Shown here in pieces: positions 17,246-26,904 of a stretch of 64,000 nt of DNA. A program made the translations under genes and the position numbers. Every line of letters starts with the position of its first letter. Position 1 is the first letter of the stretch. The notes beneath the pieces are model-generated. The model saw only the letters and a program-made list of their open reading frames with translations, was not told the origin of the DNA and searched no databases. This stretch comes from Saltatorellus ferox. GTDB lineage: Bacteria; Planctomycetota; UBA1135; GCA-002686595. The DNA lies in contig CP036434.1 in NCBI GenBank assembly GCA_007751475.1, positions 5,833,524 to 5,897,523 of the forward strand. The letters run 5' to 3'.

Positions 17246-20160
17246 GCTGCACCTCCGTCCGAGCCGAAGCTCTCGTCTTCATCCGCGCCCGAGTCCGGCG
17301 GCACGACGAGACCGATGCCGAGCAGCTCCTCTTCGATCGGCTCCAGTCCGCGCGGCTTGCCGAGATCGCGGAAGTCACCCTGGCGAATCTTCGCCGCAAC
17401 CTCGCGCGCCGTCTCGAGCGCGTCCGCGATCACCGCGGCGTCCCAGCGCACGGGCTTCAGCTCCACGGGGCCGCCGTTCCCGGGAAGGTTCAGGTAGCCG
17501 AGTTCGGGCACCTTGCCGCCCTTCTCGAGGTTCCCGGTCAGCTCTTGGGTCATGTGCGCGTAGAGCGGCAGCTGAAGGTCGCGCCACTCCGTCGTGCCTT
17601 CCTTGCGGCGGATCTTGCGGTGCACGGACTCAGGCTCGTTGCTCTTGTGACTCGTCTTGTAGTCGAGGACGCGCCAGCGCCCGTCCGCGTGCTGGTCGAT
17701 GCGGTCGATCTTGCCCTTGACCCAGATCGAATCCGCGCCCTTCATCGTGAGTTCGACGCAGCCCCTGCGTGCGCCCTCCGACTTCGCGTTCGGGCTCCAC
17801 TCGACCTCTCGGATCCGCCAGCCCTCGGCGGCCGTCGCCGCCTGCCACTTCGCGAAGCTCTGCAGCCGCAGCTTGAGCTGTTCGATCTGCAGCGGCACCG
17901 CGGGCAGCACCTCCTCCGGGAAGAACCGCTGGCGCAGGCGCACGACCGTCTTCTCCAGGAAGCGGTAGATCGTCGCCTCGTCCTCAGAGTCCTTCACGGG
18001 TCCCCGCGCAAACTCCTCCAGGATCTCGTGCGTGAACGTACCGAAGCTCCGCGGATCCATCTCGCCCAGGCGATCGTCAACGCTTTCCGCGCGGAGGATC
18101 CGGCGGATGTGGAACATCACCGGCGACTCCATGTACGCCTTGAACGCGGTGACCGCGAGCGTGTCCGGCGCGGGCCGGTCGAGCACGTACGGCGGGAACT
18201 CCTCTTCCCCGTCGTGGTCGACACGCACCACGGGCGCGAAGACCTCGGGAGCGAGCGCGTGATCGACGCGCTCGCCCGCTTCCGCCGGGTCGCACAGGAA
18301 CGCGAGCCGCGTCGGGAAGATCGGATCGCCATCGCGGGTCTGGCGCCCGCTGACGAACGTGACGCGCTCACCCCGCGACGCGAGCAGCGCGGTCGTGATG
18401 TAGATGTCGCGCGCGGTCCGGCGCTCGTCGTCTTCCAGGCCGAGCGCGCCTCGCACGCGATCGGGGAGGAACGAGTCGCCCTCCGCCGAAGCGGGCACCC
18501 GCCCCTCGTTGAAGCCCGTCACCACCAGATGCGGCGCCGTATCGAGGAGCAGCTCCAGCCACCCGAGCAGCTCGACGGAAGGCTGATCGGTCGGAACGGG
18601 CGCGGGCGCGATGAGCGCTTCCGCCTCGCCGATGCGCAGAAGCAAACCGATCGCCGCCGCGGGCGAGGCCTCGCCGGCGACCTCGGGCGGCGTCGTCTCC
18701 AGGGTGACGAGCGCGCTGGCGGCGCCCTCGAGCGAAGCGCGAAGGACGCGGGCGTCCTCCGCGTCCTCGGGCTCGACCTCCTGCAACAGCAGCGGATGGT
18801 CGGTGTAGATTCGCCGCAGCGACTCGCGCAGATCGTCGGCGGCGCGCGCCAGGGAGCGGGGCTCGTTCAACGCCAGGGGTCCGAGGATGCCGTGGAGGGC
18901 TTCGAGCAATGGCTCGACGTCGCGCCTGCGGCGCGCCGCGTCGGCGACGTCGGGCTCCTGGAGGTCGAATCGTCGGGGCAGGTGCTCGGGCCGATAGTCG
19001 TCGAGTCGAAGCACGGGATCGAAGTCCAGCCGTGAGCGGAGCGCTCGCTCCAGGTCCGGATGCCGAACGAGCGCGGCCAGGGACGCCGACGAACGCGTCT
19101 CCAGGAACATGCGAAGCTCGGCGAGCAGTCGCGCAGGTGCCGTCCGGGAGAAGGGCGTGCCGGCGGCGTCTCGCGCGCGAACGCCAGCCGCCTCCAGGCG
19201 CCGGACGAGGTACGGCACGACCTCGTCGTCCGCCACGCCGATCGACAGGTCACCCGCGTATTCCAGGGACTCCGACGACGCGGCGATCGCGACGGTCAGG
19301 CGAGCCTGGTCCTCGGGCGTTCGCACGACGCGCCAGCGCTCCAGCGGCAGGGGCACGCTGCGACCGATCCACGCCTCCGGGCGCAGCGCGCCGAACTCGT
19401 CGAAGCCGCCGGCCTCCGATTCGGGCGCGAAGATCAGCACCTCTGTCGTGGTCTCCAGCTCGGCCAGGGCTCGCCGGAGCAATCCGCTGACCTCCACGAT
19501 CCCGACGAGCATCACCTCGGCGTCCCGCTGGACGCTTCCCTCCGTGAGCGCGGCGAAGCGCCCCTCGTGGGGATCGATCGCTCCGAGGGCGCGCAGCTCC
19601 TCGCGCCAGGTGGCCTGGACCGACGCGAGCGATTCCCAGCGCTTCAGCTCGGACGCGGGCACGGATCCGCCGGCGAGGTCAGAGCCCATGCGCTCCCGCA
19701 CGCGCAGGAAGTCGTACCCCTCGACCGCAAGCTCCGCGTGGACCGTGCGGAGGTCCTCGGCGATGCGCCACCACGCCGAACGATCGGTGCGCGGCGGGAC
19801 CTGGGCCACGAGTCGGGCGAGGGTCTCGGCGTCCGCCTCTTGGAGCGCGCGCTCCCAGGCCAGCGTCCGGGTCGTTCGGTCGGCGCTGGGCTGGGTGGTG
19901 CACAGGAGCTCGTCGACGAGTCGCCCCTGGGTCAGCACGCGCGGCGGAAAGAACCCCTTCCATCCGCGCTCACGCGAGGCCGCGGCGAGGTAGCCGAGCA
20001 GCGTTCGCCCGGCGCGCGCGCCGGGCACGGCGACCAGCACATGGGCGAGCCCCATGGGCTCATGGATGCCCTGGACCATTGCCCGCGCTGCGCGCTCGAG
20101 CAAGGGCCCGTCCCAGCCAAGAAACCTGCGATTCGTCGAGACCGATGCTGCGTGCGCCAT
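17242..20160 (-). CDS. addB: AddB-like exonuclease subunit (PD-(D/E)XK family)
   Basis: 972 residues from the ATG at 20160. The N-terminal half is a helicase-like fold whose P-loop is degenerate (VPGARAGRTLL instead of GxxGxGKT), as expected for a non-motor AddB subunit. A PD-(D/E)XK nuclease domain lies at the C-terminal end: VKGKIDRIDQHADGRW followed by VLDYKTS, then QLPLYAHM. The cysteine triplet after the nuclease that completes the 4Fe-4S cluster in Bacillus AddB is not present. Overlaps the AddA-like gene (ATGA), which supports a heterodimer. Function: DNA end processing in recombination repair. Confidence 0.82.
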   Translation of the reverse strand: MAHAASVSTNRRFLGWDGPLLERAARAMVQGIHEPMGLAHVLVAVPGARAGRTLLGYLAAASRERGWKGFFPPRVLTQGRLVDELLCTTQPSADRTTRTLAWERALQEADAETLARLVAQVPPRTDRSAWWRIAEDLRTVHAELAVEGYDFLRVRERMGSDLAGGSVPASELKRWESLASVQATWREELRALGAIDPHEGRFAALTEGSVQRDAEVMLVGIVEVSGLLRRALAELETTTEVLIFAPESEAGGFDEFGALRPEAWIGRSVPLPLERWRVVRTPEDQARLTVAIAASSESLEYAGDLSIGVADDEVVPYLVRRLEAAGVRARDAAGTPFSRTAPARLLAELRMFLETRSSASLAALVRHPDLERALRSRLDFDPVLRLDDYRPEHLPRRFDLQEPDVADAARRRRDVEPLLEALHGILGPLALNEPRSLARAADDLRESLRRIYTDHPLLLQEVEPEDAEDARVLRASLEGAASALVTLETTPPEVAGEASPAAAIGLLLRIGEAEALIAPAPVPTDQPSVELLGWLELLLDTAPHLVVTGFNEGRVPASAEGDSFLPDRVRGALGLEDDERRTARDIYITTALLASRGERVTFVSGRQTRDGDPIFPTRLAFLCDPAEAGERVDHALAPEVFAPVVRVDHDGEEEFPPYVLDRPAPDTLAVTAFKAYMESPVMFHIRRILRAESVDDRLGEMDPRSFGTFTHEILEEFARGPVKDSEDEATIYRFLEKTVVRLRQRFFPEEVLPAVPLQIEQLKLRLQSFAKWQAATAAEGWRIREVEWSPNAKSEGARRGCVELTMKGADSIWVKGKIDRIDQHADGRWRVLDYKTSHKSNEPESVHRKIRRKEGTTEWRDLQLPLYAHMTQELTGNLEKGGKVPELGYLNLPGNGGPVELKPVRWDAAVIADALETAREVAAKIRQGDFRDLGKPRGLEPIEEELLGIGLVVPPDSGADEDESFGSDGGAA

Positions 20161-20234
20161 GGGGCAGCAGCTTACTCGGTTCGCGTCCGATCCCGAGGCG
20201 AAACCGAACGAGCGCCCCCTCGGGGGCTGCTTGC

Positions 20235-21110
20235 TCAGAGCGCTCCGAAGAGCACCAGCATTCGCTGGAAGGCGCGTGCCGCCGCCTCCTCGTTCCACGC
20301 GGGCGAGTCCGGCACGCACCAGCCGTGATCCGCGGGGTAGACCTCGATCTCGGCCGGGCGATCCGCAGCGTCCGCCGCTTCACGCAGCGAGACCTTCGCC
20401 TCGGGATCGCGCTCGTCGTCGTTCTGCGCGATCGCGAAGAGGAACGAGGCTTCGGTCTTCGACAGCAGGCGGTGAGGGCTGTCGGGCGCGTCGGTCGCCA
20501 GCCCGCCGCCGTGGAACGACGCCGCGGCGCGAACGCGGCCCGGAGCGGCCGCCGCCGTTCGCACCGTGAAGGAGCCGCCCATGCAGTAGCCACAGCTGCC
20601 GATTCCGCGGTTCTTGTCCACGTGCTCCTCAGCGTCGAGGAAGTCGACGAAGGCCCGGGCATCGCGGGTGATGGCCTCGGGGTCGAGCTGCTGGCGCAGG
20701 GGCGCGATCTTGGCCTTGCCCTCGGGCGTGCGCCAGTCGGCGAAGGTCTCCAGGAGCGGCGCGGGCTGACCGCGGTAGTACTGATTGACGACAAGGACCG
20801 CATGGCCCTCGGCCGCGAGCGCCCGCGCCATGACCCGCTTCGACTCGCGCAGGCCCGCCACGTCCGGCCACATGATCACGGCCGCATGCTGCCCCGTCGC
20901 CGGGTGAACGAAAAAGGCATCGGCGATACCGTCCTGCGTCGAGATCTCCACGGTCTGCTCGGTCAACTCGGAGCTCCCAGAACCGCGGAGCGATGCCGCA
21001 GAACAGCCCGCCAGCGCAGCGCTGGCGCCAAGGGCCGCGAACTCGCGGCGCGTGAGACCGCGGCGAGAGAGGTTGGCTTCATCGGACCGGGAGGTGAATT
21101 CGTCACACAT
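20235..21110 (-). CDS. Exported dienelactone hydrolase family protein
   Basis: 291 residues. The N-terminus contains a twin-arginine-like motif (SRRGLTRREFAALGASAALAGC) that also ends in a lipobox, so Tat-dependent export with lipid anchoring is likely. The body is an alpha/beta hydrolase of dienelactone hydrolase type, with a Cys nucleophile in GYCMGG, an Asp in NDDERD and a His in DHGWCVP. The Cys nucleophile is typical of true dienelactone hydrolases; the natural substrate outside the cytoplasm is unknown. It lies upstream of the addB gene in the same orientation, with 74 bases between. Confidence 0.88.
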   Translation of the reverse strand: MCDEFTSRSDEANLSRRGLTRREFAALGASAALAGCSAASLRGSGSSELTEQTVEISTQDGIADAFFVHPATGQHAAVIMWPDVAGLRESKRVMARALAAEGHAVLVVNQYYRGQPAPLLETFADWRTPEGKAKIAPLRQQLDPEAITRDARAFVDFLDAEEHVDKNRGIGSCGYCMGGSFTVRTAAAAPGRVRAAASFHGGGLATDAPDSPHRLLSKTEASFLFAIAQNDDERDPEAKVSLREAADAADRPAEIEVYPADHGWCVPDSPAWNEEAAARAFQRMLVLFGAL

Positions 21111-21148
21111 GCTGGGGTCTCCGAGCTTCTTGGGGTCGAACGCGGGCG

Positions 21149-22741
21149 TCAGGGTCGAAACTGCACGGACAGCGCATCCGAGAAATTGTAGGGCTGGCCG
21201 AGCGGCCCGCCCACGTCACGGTACCAGCACTGGAACGCCCACGTCGTTCCCACGCTCACTTCTCCCGCGCCGGCCGCCATGGGAGGCACGCTGGAGTCGA
21301 CGTTGAGGGTCAGCACACCGGACGCATTCGACTGGGCCACGGGCAGGCGGAAGAGGCCGCCTCCGACGCAGAGGTAGCCGTTGCCCGAGCGAACGTTCGT
21401 GACCTCGGAGCCGTAGAAGTAGAGGCCGAAGGACGCGGGTGGGAGTCCATCCACCCGGAAGGAGAGGTCATTGGCGGCGAGGCTCGTCGAGCCAGTCGCG
21501 GTGGCGCGCGCGCCCGCCTGACCGGCGGCGTTGGGCGCCGCCACGCAGTAAGAGGTGACGTCCTCATCGCGGCCCAGCCGGTAGAGCTCCTTGTCCGCGT
21601 AGTCGATCAGGTAGAGTTCGCCAAAACCGTCCTCGCCGAAGGCCACAGGAGCGGAGAGGTGGCCGCCGCTCGCGGGCTGGAACTGGGCCGTGCGCTCGGT
21701 GAAGGCCTCGATCTGACCGCCGGGGCCGCGCCGGAAGCTCCACACACGGCCGCTGCAAAAGTCTGCGTACACGTAGTGCCCCCGCAGATGCGGCAGGTCG
21801 GAACCGCGGTAGACGAAGCCCCCGGTGATCGAGCACCCAAGACTGTGGTCATATTCGTAGAGCGGCGGCGTGTAGGAAGCGTCACCGCAGGGCGCGACGC
21901 CGGCCGCACAACCGCTCGCGTTGAAGCAGGCCGTGCCCTCCATCACCTTCCAGCCAAAGTTCAGCCCGCCGACTCCCGCTGGCACGAAGTCAATCTCCTC
22001 GCGGGTCGCCTGTCCGACGTCCGCGATCCACAGATCACCGGTCACGCGGTCGAAGGACCACTTCCACGGGTGACGGAAGCCACGGTGCCAGATCTCGTCG
22101 CGGATCGCTGGGTCCCCGACGAACGGATTGTCCGCGGGGACGGCGTAGGGGAACGCGCTATCGACGTCGATGCGCATCAGGGATCCCATGAGCGTCGACG
22201 GATCCTGGGAGTTGCACCCGGGATCGCCAGGGTTGCCGCCGTCCCCGAGGAGCACGTAGAGGTAGCCGTCGCGGCCGAACTCCAGCGACCCGCAGGCGTG
22301 GCCGTAGTTCGCCTGGGGCGCGCGCAAGATCTCGACGAGGCTGGCTGGATCGAGGGATCCAGGCTGCGACGCGGAGCGCGTCATCCGCCCGAGCACCGCG
22401 TCCACGATCGCCCCCGAGGTGCTCGGCGCGTCGTACCAGCAGTAGACGAAACCGTTGCTCGCGTAGCTGGGATGGAAGGCGACAGCGCGCAGGCCCGTCG
22501 AAACGGTGAGGGCAAGAGGAGCGGGAAAATCGAGGAAGAGCGCGGGCTCGATCACGCCGTTCCGAAGGACGCGGACCTGGCCCTCGCGCTCCACCAGAAA
22601 GAGTCGATCGTCGCCCGGGATCGACGCCATCGAGATGGGATCGACGAGGCCGTTGGTGGTATCGGCGATGAGCTGGAGGGAGGGCGTCGAGGTCTGGGCG
22701 AGGGGCGCAAGGGCCACGAGGAGCAGCTGGGAAGCGAACAT
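21149..22741 (-). CDS. Exported PQQ-type sugar dehydrogenase (glucose/sorbosone dehydrogenase fold) with lineage-specific C-terminal module
   Basis: 530 residues with a signal peptide (about 1-16). Residues 25-390 form the six-bladed GSDH propeller: PISMASIPGDDRLFLVEREG, GLRAVAFHPSY, GRDGYLYVLLGDGGNPGDP, IWHRGFRHPWKWSFD, ADVGQATREEIDFV and YEYDHSLGCSITGGFVYRG are family hallmarks. Members oxidise aldoses with PQQ. Residues 397-530 are a separate module beginning SYC and containing LCVGG, FQCWYRD and NFSDAL; the same module ends the BNR-propeller lipoprotein at 60418-63219. Follows the hydrolase gene's start by 38 bases; not obviously an operon with defined pathway. Confidence 0.88.
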   Translation of the reverse strand: MFASQLLLVALAPLAQTSTPSLQLIADTTNGLVDPISMASIPGDDRLFLVEREGQVRVLRNGVIEPALFLDFPAPLALTVSTGLRAVAFHPSYASNGFVYCWYDAPSTSGAIVDAVLGRMTRSASQPGSLDPASLVEILRAPQANYGHACGSLEFGRDGYLYVLLGDGGNPGDPGCNSQDPSTLMGSLMRIDVDSAFPYAVPADNPFVGDPAIRDEIWHRGFRHPWKWSFDRVTGDLWIADVGQATREEIDFVPAGVGGLNFGWKVMEGTACFNASGCAAGVAPCGDASYTPPLYEYDHSLGCSITGGFVYRGSDLPHLRGHYVYADFCSGRVWSFRRGPGGQIEAFTERTAQFQPASGGHLSAPVAFGEDGFGELYLIDYADKELYRLGRDEDVTSYCVAAPNAAGQAGARATATGSTSLAANDLSFRVDGLPPASFGLYFYGSEVTNVRSGNGYLCVGGGLFRLPVAQSNASGVLTLNVDSSVPPMAAGAGEVSVGTTWAFQCWYRDVGGPLGQPYNFSDALSVQFRP

Positions 22742-22869
22742 CAGGTCAAGGATAGCCGGATCGTATGAAGGATCCGCGATCCATGGTTTTCTCCCTTTCG
22801 AACCCAGCGTTCAGCGAGGGCCCGGTGTAACGGAAGGGAACGGGCACCTCGCTCGTCTGCCTCACCCCC

Positions 22870-23469
22870 ATGCACCCCGCCCAGCCCACGACAGATGCTC
22901 CCGTCGGATCTCCGACGGACGAGAACGCCGAGATCGAGGCGGTGGCGCGGCGGCTGCGCGAAACGGGCGACGACCTCGGGCGCTGGTACGCCGCCGTCCA
23001 TCCAGGAGTGCTGCGACTCTGTCGCGGTTTCCTGGCGAGCCGTGCGAGCGCGGAGGATGTCGCCCAGGACATCATGCTGAAGCTGCATGATGCTCTTTCG
23101 ACCTGGAGTCCCGATCGGTCCTTCGGGGCCTGGTCCAGGGCCGTGGTGCTCAACCACTGCCGCAATCAGATGCGCGCCGATGCGCGGCGGGACGAGCACG
23201 AACGCGCGGCTGGCGCGGGCTGGGCCCTGGAGCACGCGCCGAGTCCCGAGGTCGCCGCCGAGAACGGCGAGCTGAGCTCCAGAATCGACGCGGCGCTCCA
23301 GCTGCTCCCTCCGCGCGAGCGCGAGGTCTTCGTGCTGGTCGACCTGGAGGGGCTCACCTCGACCGACGCCGCGAGCACCCTCGATGTCTCTGCGTCCACC
23401 GTGCGCGCGAGCCTCTCCATGGCACGCCGCAGGCTGCGTGAGGCCCTCACCTCTGGAGACCACCCATGA
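22870..23469 (+). CDS. ECF-type RNA polymerase sigma factor
   Basis: 199 residues. Region 2 is visible at about 55-110 (LCRGFLASRASAEDVAQDIM, FGAWSRAVVLNHCRNQ) and region 4 at about 140-195 (LLPPREREVFVLVDLEGLT followed by a helix-turn-helix STLDVSASTVRASLSMARRR). ECF sigma factors direct polymerase to a small regulon, normally held by an anti-sigma factor. The stop overlaps the next gene's ATG by four bases (ATGA), and that gene encodes a single-span membrane protein, the expected anti-sigma partner. Confidence 0.92.
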   Translation: MHPAQPTTDAPVGSPTDENAEIEAVARRLRETGDDLGRWYAAVHPGVLRLCRGFLASRASAEDVAQDIMLKLHDALSTWSPDRSFGAWSRAVVLNHCRNQMRADARRDEHERAAGAGWALEHAPSPEVAAENGELSSRIDAALQLLPPREREVFVLVDLEGLTSTDAASTLDVSASTVRASLSMARRRLREALTSGDHP

Positions 23470-23987
23470 GTACCGGCGAAGACCAGGATCCGGCCGGCGA
23501 GGGGCTCGGCAAGGAGCTCGCCGAGCTGCGCAACCTTTGGCGACAGGAGGCCGCGGAGGCACCGACTCTGCCCGCGGAGCCGCTGTCCGACGCGGACCCC
23601 CGGTCCCAGGCCGTCGTGCACTGGCTGCAGGCAGCGTGGGCCGAGGAATCGAAACGGACGGCGCCCGCGGCCTTGCCCGGGTGGGCGAAGCGCGCGACTC
23701 CAGCCCGCCCCTCCCGGCCCAAGCGCTGGCGGCTTGCGCTCCATTCCCTCGAGCTCATCGCCGCGCTTCTGATCGTTCACTGGCTGACGTCGCACGCAGT
23801 AGAACCGGCGAACGAGCCGGAGCAAACCGTTGCTGGTGTGGTCCAGCCTCCGGCGCCAGTGGAGAACGCCGCGACGCGGTTCGAAGGCGACCGCTTCACC
23901 GCCAGCCGCGATCGCATCGAACTCGTCACCGGCAACGTTCGAGTCGTGCTCGTTCAGCCGGGGGCTCCGGCGCGCGCTGAGCGCTGA
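23466..23987 (+). CDS. Putative anti-sigma / single-pass membrane partner of the ECF sigma factor
   Basis: 173 residues with no signal peptide, one central membrane segment at about 97-109 (LELIAALLIVHWL), a cytoplasmic N-terminal half rich in Ala and Glu, and a small C-terminal extracytoplasmic part. The order and size match membrane anti-sigma factors, but no CHCC zinc motif is visible, so the assignment rests on position (four-base overlap with the sigma gene) and topology. Confidence 0.6.
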   Translation: MSTGEDQDPAGEGLGKELAELRNLWRQEAAEAPTLPAEPLSDADPRSQAVVHWLQAAWAEESKRTAPAALPGWAKRATPARPSRPKRWRLALHSLELIAALLIVHWLTSHAVEPANEPEQTVAGVVQPPAPVENAATRFEGDRFTASRDRIELVTGNVRVVLVQPGAPARAER

Positions 23988-24047
23988 ACGCTGAGCTCCC
24001 CCCATCCAACCAAACCATCCCTCCCGTCCCTGACCCAAGACCTCACC

Positions 24048-25088
24048 ATGCGTATTCCAAAGACTGCCTTGGCCCTCGCCTTCTCGCTCATCCCACTCGC
24101 GTCGAGCGCCTCACCCACCGCCCCGATCTGGCAGGAGCCCGAGCAGGTGCGCGTCGATACGAAGAAGGCCTCGGAACTGGTGCTCTCGTTCTATCGTCCC
24201 GAGACGTCAGCGAGCCGGCTGATCGGGTACTCCGCGGCGCTCACGCCGACGATCGTGATGTGGAAGGAAGTCGATTCCCTGGGGTTCATCGACGAGAAAG
24301 TGAGCGACCGTTTCGTTCTCATGGGAGACACCATCGCCGTCCAGGACTTCCCGGAGGGGAGCCGCCAGGCGATGGAGCTGCTCCGGCGCCTCGACCAGGA
24401 ACTCAAGCCGTCGGAGGAAGCCGACGCGTCCACTCCCGAGGGGTTCGGACAGGCCCGCGTTCGACTTCAGTTCCTGGATACGATGGCCGCGGTTCAGCTC
24501 CTTCAATCCAGCGTTCCGGGGCTTCAAATCGGCTACTCCGATGGCGTCCCCGTCCTGACCCTCGGCGGCGCGACCCGCTTCATCGACGACGCCAAGGCCT
24601 TGATCGAAGAGGCCGATCGGCCGCTTCCCCAGGTCCTTCTGCACTGGTCCCTCATCGAAGCCGTGGAGCCCGAGGACATGGGGATGAGCGAGCCTGCGTC
24701 CGAGGAGATCGGCCAGGCGTTAGCCCAGCTCGCCCCCGGCAAGGTCTTCCGAAAATCGGGCGACTTCCTCGCCCGGGGAACGGCCGGTGCCAACGCGCGC
24801 TTCGAGCTGAATAGCTCGATCGACGCGATCCAGGGCACGTCCACCGCACACCCGGGCCAGCTCTTGATCAGCGGTTCACTGAAGAGCTGGTCGCCTGCCG
24901 TCCGGGAGCTCGGCATCGACAGATGCGCCATCGAAATTCATCGCATGACGACGGCTGATCCAGGTGGCCTTCGCAAGGTAGAGCAGCTGATGACCGGCCT
25001 CTCGATTCGCGCAGGAGAGACCACCGTCGTCGGCTCGATCGGCGGCCAGCAGGTATTCATCGCGGTGACCGTCACCGCCGTGCCGTAG
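24048..25088 (+). CDS. Exported protein with secretin N-domain-like repeat
   Basis: 346 residues with a signal peptide (about 1-20). Residues 135-190 (ARVRLQFLDTMAAVQLLQSS ... GVPVLTLGGATRFIDDAKAL) follow the pattern of the NolW/secretin N domains that form the periplasmic ring of type II/III secretins. No C-terminal secretin barrel follows. It could be an accessory protein or an orphan relative. It lies 60 bases after the putative anti-sigma gene in the same direction, so it may be the sigma factor's target or part of its operon, and it ends at a strong hairpin terminator. Confidence 0.55.
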   Translation: MRIPKTALALAFSLIPLASSASPTAPIWQEPEQVRVDTKKASELVLSFYRPETSASRLIGYSAALTPTIVMWKEVDSLGFIDEKVSDRFVLMGDTIAVQDFPEGSRQAMELLRRLDQELKPSEEADASTPEGFGQARVRLQFLDTMAAVQLLQSSVPGLQIGYSDGVPVLTLGGATRFIDDAKALIEEADRPLPQVLLHWSLIEAVEPEDMGMSEPASEEIGQALAQLAPGKVFRKSGDFLARGTAGANARFELNSSIDAIQGTSTAHPGQLLISGSLKSWSPAVRELGIDRCAIEIHRMTTADPGGLRKVEQLMTGLSIRAGETTVVGSIGGQQVFIAVTVTAVP

Positions 25089-25108
25089 CCACGCCCCCGG
25101 GAAAGCGC

Positions 25109-25147
25109 GAGAGCCCGCGCTCCTCTCATCGAGGAGCGCGGGCTCTT
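25109..25147. terminator. Bidirectional hairpin terminator
   Basis: A perfect 15-bp stem, 25111-25125 with 25131-25145, loop tcatc, extended by one A-T and one G-T pair to 25109-25147. It sits between two convergent genes (ends at 25088 and 25170), so it can serve both strands; no strong T-tract follows on either side. Confidence 0.8.
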
Positions 25148-25169
25148 GCTCGGCGGAAACCGCGGGCGA

Positions 25170-26702
25170 TCAGATCTTCGACAGCCAGGTCAGGAAGCTG
25201 CCTTCGAGGTCATCATCCTCTTCAGGATCCGCCGCCGTCAGCGGCTTCCCGTAGATCTCCTCGATGGTCTTCTCCAGCGCTCCGTCCGTGGGCTCCGCCT
25301 GGGCCAGCTTGATCAAGAGATCCGCGAACGCTTTCTCGCCCTTCTTCTTCGACATGGCTTCGGTCTGCAGCCAGTAGGCGAAGGCCGTGCGATAAGCGCG
25401 GAACATCTCTTGGGCGTCGCCGAAGTAGGCGTCGGGAATGATGAGGTTACGCTCCGCCGCCAGCGACCCGAGGAACGGCGCCTTCAGGTACATGCTGTCG
25501 TTCTCGTCTTCGTTCTTGATCTCGAAGAACTCGTTCCTGGCGTTGCGCTTGCCCTTGGCCTCCGACTCACCGGCCGACTGCGACATCTGGAGACCCACGA
25601 GGTAGTGATCCGCCCCGTGTCCGGCACGCCAGCGGCTGTCCGCCATCAGCGGCGGCAGGATCCCGCCGTCCGGGTTTCCGCCCGGAACGAAGACCTCGCG
25701 CGCTTCCGTGCGGCGCGAATTGAGGTCCCCGTCGACCCGCGTGTTGCACTCACCGAAGACGTCGATCACGAGGTTCACGGCGAACGCGCCGGCCAGCGAA
25801 GGCGGGATCTTCGAACCGTAGAGGTTGTCGAGCATCGCGACCGCGGACAGCTGGGAGATCTGCTGGGCCATGCCCGTCGACGTCCGCGAATTCATGCTGA
25901 CGCCACCGAACGCGCCCGAGGTCGAGCTTCCCAGCTCGGCGAACTCCAGCGCCACGACCGTGAGGTCGTTGCAGTAGGTGTTCGTCCAGTCGAGCACATC
26001 GTTGCTGTGGTAGATGTACTCCTGGTCCGGGTACAGAAGTCCGAACGAGCTCAGCAACTCGAGGAACTCGCGGCGATCGGGCGCGAGCAGGATCGGCTCG
26101 ACGAGTTCACCTTGGCGCTCGAGGCCCAGGGCCTCGCCACTCGCCATGTACTTTCCGAAGCGCTCCTGCGCCTCCAGGACCTTGTCACTCGGCGGCATGA
26201 GCGCCGTGATCTCACCGCGGCCGTCCTTGTCCACGCCCGCGACCGCTTCCTTGCGCAGGGACTTGAGGTAGCTCTTCAGGGTGGCCATGTCCTTCTTGGC
26301 CTGGGCATGGCCCGGTGCCTTGTCACCGAGCCACTTCAGGAACGCGGCCTGGGTATCGAGCAGCGCGTGGCCGAGCTGGATGAAATGGTCGGCCTTCTCC
26401 CTGTCCTCCGACGCGTGCTTGGAGATTCCGAGATCGAAGATTCCGAGTCGCAGCGTGAGGAAGGACCGCTCCAGAAGGTCTTCGGGCGTGATCTCCTCCA
26501 GGGGCTTGTCGGCGAGGCCAGCGCGCTCGATGACGTTCATCCCGAGCGCCTTGAAGTCGACGTCGTACTTGGACTTGTCATCCGGTCGGCTGGCAAAGCC
26601 GGAAACGGATGCGCCGGACGAAGAAGCGAAGGCGGACAGACCGGTCAGCGATAGCGCGAGCGCAGCGCCGCAGGCGAGCGCACTTTGTAGGCGGTTGGGC
26701 AT
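25170..26702 (-). CDS. Exported protein of unknown function
   Basis: 510 residues with a clear signal peptide (about 1-26, ending near LSAFASSSG). The mature part is acidic, mixed helical, with no metal-binding or catalytic motif I recognise. Notable stretches are DVFGECNTRVDGDLNSRRTEAREV and HGADHYLVGLQM. The C-terminus has an acidic patch (DPEEDDDLEG). No membrane segments follow the signal, so it is likely periplasmic or secreted. It ends at the shared terminator and does not overlap a neighbour, so it is probably monocistronic. Confidence 0.7.
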   Translation of the reverse strand: MPNRLQSALACGAALALSLTGLSAFASSSGASVSGFASRPDDKSKYDVDFKALGMNVIERAGLADKPLEEITPEDLLERSFLTLRLGIFDLGISKHASEDREKADHFIQLGHALLDTQAAFLKWLGDKAPGHAQAKKDMATLKSYLKSLRKEAVAGVDKDGRGEITALMPPSDKVLEAQERFGKYMASGEALGLERQGELVEPILLAPDRREFLELLSSFGLLYPDQEYIYHSNDVLDWTNTYCNDLTVVALEFAELGSSTSGAFGGVSMNSRTSTGMAQQISQLSAVAMLDNLYGSKIPPSLAGAFAVNLVIDVFGECNTRVDGDLNSRRTEAREVFVPGGNPDGGILPPLMADSRWRAGHGADHYLVGLQMSQSAGESEAKGKRNARNEFFEIKNEDENDSMYLKAPFLGSLAAERNLIIPDAYFGDAQEMFRAYRTAFAYWLQTEAMSKKKGEKAFADLLIKLAQAEPTDGALEKTIEEIYGKPLTAADPEEDDDLEGSFLTWLSKI

Positions 26703-26904
26703 GGTGGGAGAGACAGACGTGGCGAGTCGATGGGCTGAAAGTGGAGATCAGCACCGGTGGGCCGGGGAGCCGTGCGCTTCTTAGTGCGAATCTCAGGAGG
26801 AGGTACGCTCGGGGAGACGGCTTTCCTGTAACGAAAGGGAAAAATTGGTGGTTTCGGGGACCCTGAGGTGGCCCAGAGACGTCGCGGCTGCCGCGATGCA
26901 GAGC

